DNA of 64,000 nucleotides, taken from NCBI GenBank assembly GCA_039105265.1, contig JAPFFF010000005.1, positions 3,457,501-3,521,500 of the forward strand, written 5' to 3'. Both the position numbers and the translations under genes were made by a program. Below, piece after piece: positions 20,266 through 30,513 of the stretch. Source of the DNA: Tritrichomonas musculus. Its lineage: Eukaryota; Parabasalia; Tritrichomonadida; Tritrichomonadidae. Every line of letters starts with the position of its first letter. Positions within the stretch are counted from its first letter, which is position 1. The notes under the pieces are model-generated. The model did not search any database. It saw only the letters and a list, made by a program, of their open reading frames with translations, and had not been told where the DNA came from.

Positions 20266-22039
20266 TCAGCATGAAAAAAAAGTAGCTAAAATATATCCAA
20301 TATCAGCTGAAGATATCTTTTCAGATGCTTTGATTAAAGATTGGATCATTTGATCAGGCATTTTGTCAGTGTCGTTTGTATCGCTATCTATTTCATTATC
20401 TTCAATTGTTTCATCATATTTATATAAAAAAAAATGATTCTTCATCTTCTGAACTTTTTTCAACTTTATTGATTATTTTATCTTCTTCTGAATTTGTTTC
20501 GACTTTATTAATTATTTCATCATCTTCTACTGATGTTTCAACTTTTTTTAATATTTCATAGTCTTCTTCTTCTTGTATTGTTGATTCTTCATCGTATGAA
20601 TTGGTAAAAATAGGTTCAACATTTCTTGTTTGTTGAATTATATTTCCATATTTGGCTTCGTACGAATCAATTATAACTTGCAAAGAATTTCCTACATCGA
20701 TAATAGTAATATTAGCTTTCTCAAGCAAGTCATTAACAATGATATCATAAAGTAAAAAACCTTGAGTGTTTACAAAATCCATTTCTTCTTCCTCGAGAAT
20801 TTCAAGTTTGCTTTTAGGTAATATTGCATTCAATTTCCTGGTGTCATACTCTTTAATTTTTCTTAAAACTCTGGAAACAAGTTTAAATATATTTCTGATT
20901 TTCATATATCTATTTGGAGCTATTGGATTAATAACTTTTTCTGGTATACCGTGATGATTAATTTTCATTGTTCCATTCAAATCTTTATTTGAATTTCAAT
21001 GAATTTTGTGGTCTCTCCATCATTGTCTTTCGAAAAATGTAAAACATTTAATACACAGGCTTTATTTTCCATTATTTTCCACATTTTTGGTGTAAAATGA
21101 ATGATAGATGAATCATCATCAGATGCTATTTTACAAAGAAAAAGTACAGAGTTTCTATGAATTAATTTTTCGCATTCCATAATACGATTATAAGATGATG
21201 GAAAAACAGAACATTCATCTAAAAATAAAGGGTTTACATCGCTGTCGTTGAAATCAAAAAATTTATTCTCAATTTTAATAATTGAATGATAATGATTATC
21301 TACATAAACAATAGCGCCAACGAATTCATTAAATTTGTCACCAAAAATAATTGTATTGTTTACAGTGACATACTTTGAACTCATCATCTTGGTATTCATT
21401 ACACGATCAAGCTGAATCAATAAATTTGGAGGATAACAAAGAGGTTTAACATTAGTATTTGTTTCATTAAGGATACATTCTCGTAAGCTAGAACCATTAA
21501 TTGAAACGCGCAAATTAACAAAGTTGTCAGCTCTTTCGCTTCTTTCGTTAGCTTGAAATGTAAACAAATCTAATAACTTTTCGGATAAACCGTTCATAAA
21601 GTAAATAAATAATTCTTGAACATCCTGGTGTCCTGGTGGGAAACCGGCATTTCTATTTCTCCAACCTGTCCAACCATTAGTGAAATTTGATATATCAACT
21701 GCTTTTGTATTCTGAGAGCATAATAAATCGTAAATTTCTTTGAGGATTTTTTTCGGTATGGTTTGTTAAGGTTTCATTTGATATATAATCGATAAAATCA
21801 ATACAATGAAAGAAAAGCTGTTAAACCGAAATTATAAAACAAAAAGAAGTAACGTTTTTCATTCCTAGAAAAACGTGATAATCGATCTCCAAATGGTGTT
21901 TGGAATATTTTTCTAAGCGTTCTTTAATTTTTTTGTGTGTTCTTGGCTCGGATATTTGCGTAAAAAACGATTTTGAAAAATAAATTTTTTCTTTAGTAAA
22001 TATTTCACCATATATAATCGTCTTTTTATAAAATTTCAA
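20266..22039 (-). pseudogene. USP-like (peptidase C19) deubiquitinase relic
   Basis: Minus-strand relic of a ubiquitin-specific protease fold. In order it shows a Cys-box-like GMKNVTSFCF, the QDVQELF helix (GHQDVQELFIYFMNG), and a His box (NHYHSIIKIENKFFDFNDS). It ends in a C-terminal acidic tail with an EDDEIINKVE-type repeat. USPs cleave ubiquitin from proteins. It is broken by several interruptions and no intact frame covers both boxes. Whether it is a dead host gene or cargo of a mobile element is not clear; its upstream end abuts the 22-bp repeat array at 22031. Confidence 0.5.
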
Positions 22040-22486
22040 ATCGGCCCTAAAGAAATTTCAAATCGGCCCTAAAGAAATTTCAAATCGGCCTTTTAACCGT
22101 TTAATGCGAAAATCAATTCTTTTTCTTTGGAAATACAAAAAAAATGTTTAAAATCTCATGATGATTCTTGGAATAAAATCGTTTAAAAATTCCCTGCATG
22201 ATATAATTTCATGATTATTTCGAAAAATGAACTGAGATGAGTTTATACTGTTTTCATAAATAGCATTACATAAAATAAAAAACATTATTGCATTTTTTAA
22301 GACTCTTATTTTATGGAAAGATATTTAAAAATTAATTTGAGATTTTGAGTATTCAAAATTTCAAAAGAAATAATCAATTAGGACACATAACCAGTTCATT
22401 TTTAATGACCATTTATCAATTCAAAAAATACACAAAAAAAAAAAAAAAAGGCCGATTTGAAATTAAAAAAAGGCCGTTTTGAAATC
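22031..22486. repeat. Inverted arrays of a 22-bp repeat (candidate foldback element)
   Basis: On the left are three copies with a 22-bp period starting at 22031, 22053 and 22075 (AAATTTCAAATCGGCC followed by CTAAAG or TTTT). On the right are two copies in inverted orientation, also with a 22-bp period, at 22450 and 22472 (GGCCGATTTGAAATT, GGCCGTTTTGAAATC). The arms enclose about 360 bp of AT-rich DNA with no frame. This is either a small foldback element or the subterminal repeats of a larger one. Confidence 0.55.
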
Positions 22487-23006
22487 AAATGCCTGTATAT
22501 GAATATTTTATAATGTATAAATAAATGCAAAATCCAAAAGCATAAAAATAAATATGAAACAGAATTACTCAAAATAAATTAATTACCTTTTAACTTTAAA
22601 AGTATATGATTTCCGATATCAGTGATATCGGCGAAAAGTTGGAAATTACTTAATGTTAAACATCAAAATAATAAAAAGATGGTGTTAAAAATCTTTGCGC
22701 TTTTACGTTTATATGCGAATGCTCACAATAATATCGATTTAAAACTAATTAAAAAATATTCCGTTTTATATATATATATAGAAAAAACCATGAGTAGCTT
22801 GCCCATGCTTTTTTTACAAAAGTGCAAAAAAGTCCCAGTCTTTTTTTCTATGGTACGATACAAGGTCAATATTGACCTAAACCGCTACGGGCAATTACGA
22901 TTACGGGCGATTACGATTTCCCAATAATAAGTAATTTAGAGATAAAGTGCCCCAAAAAATAGGGGTCTCATTCAATAAAATAGGGTCGACGATCAAGTTC
23001 AGAAAA
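22487..23006. other. Non-coding stretch with palindromes
   Basis: No believable gene. It holds an interrupted palindrome CCGATATCAGTGATATCGG (22613-22631), a 16-bp perfect palindrome AGGTCAATATTGACCT near 22863, and two tandem copies of ACGGGCRATTACGATT near 22885. An open frame at 22622-22927 crosses all of these and is probably not a gene. Confidence 0.4.
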
Positions 23007-24713
23007 AATTGAATACCCATAAAACTCACAAAAAATGTGAGTTTGCGACAATTGAATGAATTCTTTTCAAAAAAATTATGAAATTACTCAGAAAAAAAAT
23101 CTTTTTTTTAATTTTTATTCAATTTTTTCTATTGATACATTTAATTTTAATATTTTGTGAAAATTAGAAAATTAAAAAGTCCATATTTCGTTCTGAATCA
23201 ATATCTCATGTTTTGTTTTTAAGCCATTATTTTCAGCTGATATCAAAGATTTTAATTTTATTAATCATCCAAATATATACCAAATTTGCTGAAAAACATA
23301 ATAATTATTTTGATCATATTTCGAAAAGGTTTTTGCAAAACGATGTATAATCGCACAATTTGCTATTAACATGCTTTGATCTTATCAATATCTCATTTTT
23401 AATCCAAAATCTTGATATCAAAAAATAGCTATTTTACAGATATCAAATAATTGAATACTTTTTTTTAATATTGCTGAAAATTATTATAAAAAATAGGTTC
23501 ATATAAAGTTTGTGCATCATGAATTTATATTATTTTTTGAAAAAAACGTATGTTAAAAAACCTTATTAAATATTGTTTTTAAATTTTGGCATTATCTTTT
23601 AAATTTCAATTTATGATATTCATCATACTGTTTCATACAGCTATAAGGTTTATATTAAATGTTTCAAATTTACTTTTCAGGAAAACATCTGTTTTTTTAA
23701 ATAATCTCAGAAAAATTTAATATTAGTGAAAACTATTATTACCAATTTTATTAAATCAGTAATAAATGATATTATCATCCTGTTTTCATAGTTTATTTCA
23801 AATATTTAAAAAATAATTTTTTTCATTTAATTAGGTATTTAAAAATTATACTAAAAATAAATCAGATAATAGTTGTATAATTGATTTTGTTAATTAATTT
23901 TTTTTTAATAAAAATATTTCAAAAGATATGGATGAATTTGTAGATTTTTTATCAAATTTGGCGCCATTTTTTTTTCTCAAATTTGGCGCCTTTTTAAAGT
24001 CGTTTTCGAAGTGTTTCAGTTAAAATTCATGTTGCTCTCTTTTTAATTATTTAAGATTTACAATTTGAATAATATGATTCGTAAAATTTTTAACATTTTT
24101 TCATAATGTTTTGAAAAAAAGCATGGTGTCAGCAAATATTTAATTATTTTGATTAAAAATTAAATTTCATACAATAATTATATGATGAAAATATCAAAAC
24201 ATAAAATTATTTCTATAAATATTGATAATAAAATTATGAATATTACAACATTTTGAACAACAAGCATAATATATAAAATAAGATTTAGCAAAAAATCATT
24301 TTATTATTAAAAAAAAATGTAAAAAGGAGAAAAATAAAAAAAATATTGTAGAATATCAAAGATCTTTACATACTTGAAAACTTTTAGCAAGCTATTTTGG
24401 ATTTTATAGGAAACACATGCATTTAAACGTAAGTAATTAACTCCTTCATTAAGAATTTTTTTGAAATTAATTATGAATAGAAACAAGTGATTTGTATGAA
24501 CAAGTAAGTATCTTATCGATAAGAATATTCTTCCTAATGTACAAGATAGCTAAGAGATAGCTCTCAGGATCAAGGGATGGTGTAAATATTGTTTTTTATT
24601 TTAGAAAATGTATGGCTCTGCTAAAGCCTCACAATTTTTGAAAGAAAATTATAATTTCAATTTAGTATTGAATTGTCGCAAACTCACATTTTTTGTGAGT
24701 TTTATGGGTATTT
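23007..24713. mobile_element. Non-autonomous TIR transposon, 1.7 kb, likely Mutator-like
   Basis: The ends carry perfect 41-bp inverted repeats at 23013-23053 and 24671-24711, reading ATACCCATAAAACTCACAAA inward. Each arm contains a 9-bp hairpin, AAACTCACA/TGTGAGTTT. A 9-bp direct repeat TTCAGAAAA lies at 22998-23006 and 24714-24722 and fits a target-site duplication; 9-bp duplications are typical of Mutator-like elements. There is no frame of 60 codons or more inside, so it must rely on a transposase made elsewhere. The identical arms suggest a fairly recent insertion. An internal near-duplicate, TCAAATTTGGCGCC, occurs twice near 23950-23990. Confidence 0.75.
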
Positions 24714-24856
24714 TTCAGAAAATATAATTTTAAGAAAAATTTTTTTTTCCAAATATTTTTTCTCAAATTAATTTTTTATTATCGTTTTCCCTTGAAATCA
24801 ATTATTTTTTGAATCGATCCATTTTATTTCTCTCACTTTAGATTGAAATTTTCGAG

Positions 24857-25557
24857 TTAAATTCTGCATGATAAGCAAATGCTATTGAAAATTTGAATGA
24901 TGTTTGTACTTAATTCGTTAAAGCATTTGTCTACTTTCACTTTAGATTTAAAGTGTTTCTGTACTCCAAAAACCCCCAGATCAAGTACAAGCACTTGATC
25001 TGAGTTACCAGAGGGTTCTTGAAAAGGATAGACATTAAAATATGAACACTCATCTAAAAAAAAATCGCCGAAATGAGATGTACAGCCATCCAAAAGTATT
25101 ATTTCCATTCCTGTGTAGACTGTTTCTGATCTTTTTCTTTGAATTTCAGGGAAAAATATTTCATTAGACCAAAAAGAAAATATATTTGAATTAATAAAAC
25201 CACTTTCTTGCGAAACAATTAGTACATTATTTTCACCATAACCGTTCAAAATTAATTTTTTTCGATTCTTTTATTTGGTACAATTATCATCGGTTTTAAT
25301 TTTGAGCCATCCATTGAAATAGCTCCTATTAATGTCACTCTTTAAGCATTTCTATCTGATCCAACCACAATATTATCTGGTGCTTCAATAGGAACAATAA
25401 ATGTTTTTGTTTTAATGTCGACCAAATCAATAAAGCCACTTTCGTCGACATTAAAACAAAAGCCTGGCGGAATATTGTAGGTTTCTAAAACTTTATTGAG
25501 GTCTGCATAATGTTTTTCTATAACTATTAAGGGAACTTCAGCTCTTGCGGATTCCAT
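24857..25557 (-). mobile_element. Degraded DDE_1 transposase (pogo/jerky type)
   Basis: Minus-strand remnant. The upstream part (25557 to 25342) has the first catalytic Asp in GFCFNVDESGF. Sequence continues past an in-frame TAA (about 25340) with TLIGAISMDGSKLKPMIIVP, then, after a frame change near 25255, with GFINSNIFSFWSNEIFFP, IILLDGCTSHFG (second Asp) and VLVLDLGVFGVQKHFK (third Asp). All three catalytic Asp positions survive but the frame is broken at least twice. The family resembles the relic at 55348-56010 more than the intact copy at 49988. No terminal repeats found. Confidence 0.65.
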
Positions 25558-25740
25558 TATAGGTACCTCTAATATTTTTATATTGCATAAAGATTTTATG
25601 TTTCGTGAGTAGCTTCGGAGAGTCTCATTTTTGCAATGAAGATAAAAAATAAAAAATATAAAAAATTTATACCACTTATCATGGATGAGAAAATTTCCAA
25701 AAAAATATTTTTTTCAAAAAAGTTGAAACAACTCGTTAGG

Positions 25741-25914
25741 TCCGAAATCAGGACTTTATTAGTGGGTATGACAAACATCTTTTTGAACCCAAATTGTTGA
25801 GTGAGCTTAGAGGGGGTCGACCCGCGGTACACGGGAAGTTGTTGGACGACTTTTTGAGTCAAAAAAGGGCTAAAATGAGGTGTTTGAGACCAAAAAAGTG
25901 CCCAAAATAAGGTG
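25741..25914 (+). pseudogene. Possible N-terminal transposase fragment
   Basis: A 57-codon plus-strand frame in an unusually GC-rich patch (GGGGGTCGACCCGCGG) reads ...EPKLLSELRGGRPAVHGKLL... The GRPAVHGKLLDDFL stretch resembles the linker after the HTH of pogo/jerky-type transposases (GRPPSIGDVQ in the intact copy at 49988). Too short for a firm call; a longer minus-strand frame also covers this stretch and looks less protein-like. Confidence 0.25.
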
Positions 25915-27096
25915 TTTTTTCGCTTTGCCAGGAGTTTGGACCGAAGGTCGAAAATCATGGCAAACGTATACTACTTATTCAAATAAGTATTTATAATTCT
26001 AGAAAGGCTACAAACAGTAAATTGTACTTTATGGCAACTATGAAGAAGCATTTTAATAAAATTTGGCTTATTTTAAAAGGTCAATTTAAATCAAATTTAA
26101 GGTCAAATTTTATTAAGATATCTCCTATTAGCTGCCATAAAGTTTTGATAGAAACCGTAACTTTTGAAAAAAAGAAAAACAACTTTTTCTTGGAATAAAA
26201 GTGTAATAAACCCTTTTTGAATTTGTTTCCTATCAAAACTTATTGGGATGACTATATATTTTTAATTCAATTTCATGTAACATTTAGAAATCAAAATTTT
26301 ACAAAAAATCTGTAGCAAGTTGTATAATTATTTTTCATAATTTATGATTTTATCTATTTATTTTATATTGTATACCAACTATATCATGTGAAATTATATA
26401 TAGTTTATAAAAATATAATAAGATAATAACATTTTATTTTTTTAAGGATGATATTGGATATGGTTTGTGAAAACTCATTCAAAAAATTGATAATCTATTC
26501 AATCCATTCAAATTTAAAAAATCAAAAAATAATTAATTATCAACAAATTATTTGATGATAAAAGGCTCTAATTGAATAAAAAAGCAATGTTCTTGTTGTT
26601 TTCAATCAATATTGATTTTCACAAGATAAGAATATTGCTTTTTTTGTAGTTCCGTACAAGATAAACTACAAAGAAACAACAAGAAAATTGTAGTTCTATA
26701 CGGAACTACAAAGCATATAAGATAAACTTAATAGATATCAATGAAAATATATAAAAAAAATTTGACATTCAGACAATTTTCTTGTATTACTCGATTATGC
26801 TTAATAGTATTAAAAAGAAAAGATTATTTTTTTCCTGTTTGGCATTAGCATGATAATTATATCAGAATTTATTATTTTTCATATCATAGGAAATTGAATA
26901 TTAAGTTTTAACCATTCTAATTCAGTGTAATAATATTAAAAACATTACTATAACTTTTTTTTTTAATTTTCAAATAATCTTTTCTTACATGAAAAAAGCT
27001 TTGTTTATTTTTGAATGTGGTAAAGTATTGAAATAATTATATACGATTTTTATTCTAATTTTTTTTTAGTCAAAAATTTCATTTTTTCTGTAAATT
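25915..27096. other. Non-coding AT-rich DNA with two foldbacks
   Basis: No gene seen. It holds an imperfect foldback at 26028-26149 and a 14-bp inverted repeat at 26643-26656 / 26699-26712 (TTTGTAGTTCCGTA and its complement). Confidence 0.4.
26028..26149. repeat. Small foldback (MITE-like), about 120 bp
   Basis: ACTTTATGGCAACTA at 26028 pairs with TTAGCTGCCATAAAGT ending at about 26149, and the inner arms AATAAAATTTGG and CAAATTTTATT also pair. Together they make imperfect terminal inverted repeats of about 45 bp. A further GTTTTTGATAG-like word pairs with CTATCAAAAC near 26230. No clear target duplication. Confidence 0.4.
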
Positions 27097-28749
27097 TTAT
27101 GTTTTAGAATTTTTCAATAATTGGTCATCTTTTTCTTCTTCAATCAATAAAGCATAACTATTTCTTTTTTTTTGATAATTATACCATCATTGACCATTCT
27201 CGTGAGTTGAGATTTCATGATTCTTATTGCATATTTTGAATTTTCGGTAGACTTTTTTTTGAACAATTTGGTGGACCTTTTTCAACTTTCAAATTTGAAT
27301 TTGATTTTGAAAAAATTATATATGCTTTCTGAAAATTGAATTGTAAAAGGTCCACCAAATTGTTCAAAAAAAAGTCTACCGAATTTTCTGCATCAAAATA
27401 AGTGTCGATGTATTCCTTTATGGTAATTTCAGAAATGAATGGCTTATCTTCTTTTGTTAACGCTCTAAAACTTCTTTAATTTTTCTTTGAGTAGGTGAAA
27501 GTTTTGGAACTTTTGGCTTTTTGCTTTTTTTAATTTGATCGTTTTTTCTTCTTTTGTTCATCTCAATATTTGTGCGAATTTTGATCGTTTTTCTTTGAAA
27601 CATATTTTTTTTTTTTGTTTTATATAATTAGCTTTTTTTCCCTTAAATTCTGGAGTTCTTTCAATATTTTTTTCATTTTTCTTTCTTTTTGTTATTGAAT
27701 CATTTATTTCATAAATTTGAAATTCTTTTAGAATTATTTTGATCCAATCGTCTTTATTCCACCTTATTATTGAAATAAAGGCTCTTATTCGCCATGATAA
27801 TCTTCATGCAACATCATTATTTGCAATCATTGCTCTTGCATGGTTATAAGATTCACAAGCATTTGTACTGAAATGCGGATCAATTTTTGAAAAAGATTCA
27901 ATCAGTTCGTTAATTAAACTATTCAAAATTTCAATAGTATCAGAATTGTCTTTTTCATACAAGTTTTCGGTTGTGATGAAATGTTGAACCAGTTTTTTTC
28001 CACTTTTCAATTTTAGTCTCTAAGTCCAAATCTTGATCATGAATAAGGCTTGAATAAAAAGTTTTAATTCTTTTATTTTTTTTTCAATATTTGATTTCAT
28101 GAGCAAAAATAATCTATAATTGCTTTTTGACTTTTGATAAAATGATTTGGGCCATATTTGATTTCACAAAAAGGTAACTCTTTCTGAATGATTGAATCAG
28201 CTTGAATGTCATAATCATGAATAAAAACCATTTTTCTTGAATCGGGAATTTTAATTTTATTCAAAATTTTTTTAAGGGCAATTTTTTCCATATTTTTTGA
28301 ATGCTGTTGTGTCGATGTCAAATTGATTGAATTTTTCGGTCCAAGGTGGACAATTTGAAATGAAACGATCAAACCTGTTAATAAATCTATCATAATTCCA
28401 ATGCACTGATTTGCATTTCTACGATGCGCCCAACCTGCATCGAAACCGACTATGAATTTTTCTTTTTGTGAAAGGCTTCCAGTTTTTCAGAGCATATTTT
28501 TCCTACTAAGTTATCTAATATTTGATCAAAAAAGTTAAAGTAGTCATAAAATGACGATTCGTCCATGATAGGAAAATCATTATATTCACATAATTCTGCT
28601 ACATCATTATAACCTAGTCCTGAAGCTAATATCGCAAATGTCATTTGAACTTTTTTCTTTATTTTCAATAATCTCTTGAGATATTTTTTACAACGTTCAA
28701 GTAAATCATAATAATTTGATGAACGAAATTCTTTTCCACCTTTCTTCAT
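27097..28749 (-). mobile_element. Degraded Mutator-like transposase with C-terminal winged-helix region
   Basis: Minus-strand remnant. Reading from 28749: an N-terminal helical part; then, after a one-base shift near 28450, FIVGFDAGWAHRRNANQCIG (candidate first Asp) and IDLLTGLIVSFQIVH; then KMVFIHDYDIQADSIIQKE (second Asp) and KYGPNHFIKS; then STNACESYNHARAMI (candidate Glu). This order, with a DAGW-type first motif and an N-E-S-Y/F third motif, resembles the Mutator-like DDE transposase domain. A Lys-rich stretch follows, then a winged-helix-like segment (ISEITIKEYIDTYFDAE ... YAIRIMKSQLTRMVNDGIII) that is split by the MITE at 27245-27381. Several frame changes make it non-functional. Terminal repeats not found. 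Confidence 0.5.
27245..27381. mobile_element. 137-bp MITE with 37-bp TIRs and AATTTT target duplication
   Basis: Perfect 37-bp inverted ends (CGGTAGACTTTTTTTTGAAC...), flanked by the direct repeat AATTTT at 27239-27244 and 27382-27387. It sits inside the winged-helix coding segment on the minus strand. Dropping the element and one AATTTT copy gives ...GCA GAA AAT TCA AAA TAT GCA..., which keeps the winged-helix frame on both sides. That supports the exact boundaries and a comparatively recent insertion. Confidence 0.8.
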
Positions 28750-29846
28750 GAAGAAAAATATATTTTTATTATTGTAATTTTTTCAAATAAAGTATATTAT
28801 TTTTGTTTCCAAATTATACAAGTTAAATGCTTATTTAATAAAATATTAAATTAAATAAATATTATTAAAACAAATAATGAATAAGTGTAATAGATAAATA
28901 TTGAGAAAAACATTTGTATTGAAAAATATTTTAGTTTACCAAAGTTTTCACTCTTATCGGGACTATCTCTCAAATTTCAATTAACAAAATCTTTGATAAT
29001 AACTTATGAAAGATTCAATCATAAATTGAACGTGTATTTATAATTGTGTAAACAAAAAATATTTTTTCTTTTTTCTTGTTTATAATATATTGAACATTAC
29101 AAAACAGCAACCAGCCACGATTTTACACTTTAATATGAAGTTATTACAAATACAATTAAAAAAAAAAAAAAACAATTTTTTTTTTTTCAAATTATCAGAT
29201 ACATTTATTTTTCCTCAAGAAATAAAGCCTAATATCATATATACTAATACATTTTATTATCGGGGAAAAAGATATTTACAGTTAAATTTTTTTTATAAAA
29301 CCTTTCATAGGAGGTTATCCAAGTTTTTTCACGAGTCTACCTTATTCAACCACGTTTTTTAAGAAATGTATTCAAAATTACTAAAATTGAATAGAACATC
29401 CCTACGTAAAATATACAGAAGTTTCTATACAGAAATTTTCACTTCACAGCTTCCACTAGATAAAAAGTTTTTGTTGGCTGCTGAGCCTAAAAAAAGTAGA
29501 ATACAACTCTTTTTAAGCACAATATTTAATATCACGAGTGATATATTTTGTTCACGCATGACAATAATATTATTATTCACATTTGTTTTAAGTAAACATG
29601 TGAATAATAATATTGCATATTATCAAAATATTGTTTTTTTTTTCATAATTGTAAATGATTTTTGCATAAAAATAAAATTCAGAATATTTCCTATATATTC
29701 CCAAAAACATGAAAAGAAAAGGATTATTAGAATGCAATAAAACAAATCATTTTTTTATTAGACTTATCAAAAATTGAAAGGAAAAAATTGAATAGGCATT
29801 CAAAAAGTTTGAAATCCGCGTTCATCCTTAAAAAATTGAATTAATA
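28750..29846. other. Non-coding stretch with a long-stem hairpin
   Basis: Two adjacent plus-strand frames (29090-29362, 29366-29740) exist but are F/I/K/N-rich with homopolymers, and I cannot tie them to any family. A 17-bp perfect inverted repeat lies at 29566-29582 and 29598-29614 (AATATTATTATTCACAT and its complement, 15-nt loop). Confidence 0.35.
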
Positions 29847-30513
29847 GGGGGTGTAACGATAGAAAATTTTCAATAAATTGAGATAAAAAATCAAATATCT
29901 ATAGGATTTCCTTGAAAAGCATATAGTTAAAATGCATATTAAAAACTATAAATAAAAAATAAATTCAATTGATCAAAAGCCTTCTAGAAGTCGAGTATAC
30001 ACTTTTTAAATTTCTGAAGCTCTGTTTGAATCATATTTATAAAAAAAACAATATAAAAATTATTAATAAATATAAATAAATAATCATATACAAGTATATA
30101 ATTAAAATCTATATTTACTATTTGAAAATATAAAACAGAAGTCGAGATTACGCATTTTTATATTTCTGAAACTCTGTTTGTTTATTGGAATTAGAGGGGT
30201 CAAAACTAGGCCTTATTTTTTTTTACATCACAAATACTGTAAACGTATTTTTAACGTCTTTTTTCATAAAAAAACGATTTTTGGAGTTGTTATAATAATG
30301 AAATTTTTTGAATGCGAATAAATAAAACCCCCAACATTTTTAAATCGGTGGAAAAATGGAAATGTAAGTGCACATTTATATTAAAACTGAGGTTATATAT
30401 ATGATTCATACAATCATTATATACGATTTCTTGATTAATTTTGTCGAAATTAAGATTAAAAAAATAAAAATTAAGTAAATCCATTCTATTTTCAATAAAT
30501 ATATTTTAAAATA
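29847..30513 (+). repeat. Orphan ends of the GGGGG..AACGATAG transposon family
   Basis: TA followed by GGGGGTGTAACGATAGAAAA at 29847 is a left terminal repeat of the family at 30514 and 49219, with no matching right end of its own. Two related subterminal blocks follow in direct orientation at 29981-30034 and 30137-30183, both containing AGTCGAG, then TTTCTGAA and CTCTGTTTG. They are similar to the subterminal blocks of the complete element at 30514. These are probably the decayed left ends of older insertions. Confidence 0.5.

Noticed and set aside
22622-22927. 101-codon frame as a gene
   Set aside because: No ATG at its start, crosses several palindromes and tandem words, and shows no family likeness.
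29090-29740. Two adjacent plus-strand frames as a split gene
   Set aside because: Biased F/I/K/N composition and a homopolymer run inside; no motif recognised.
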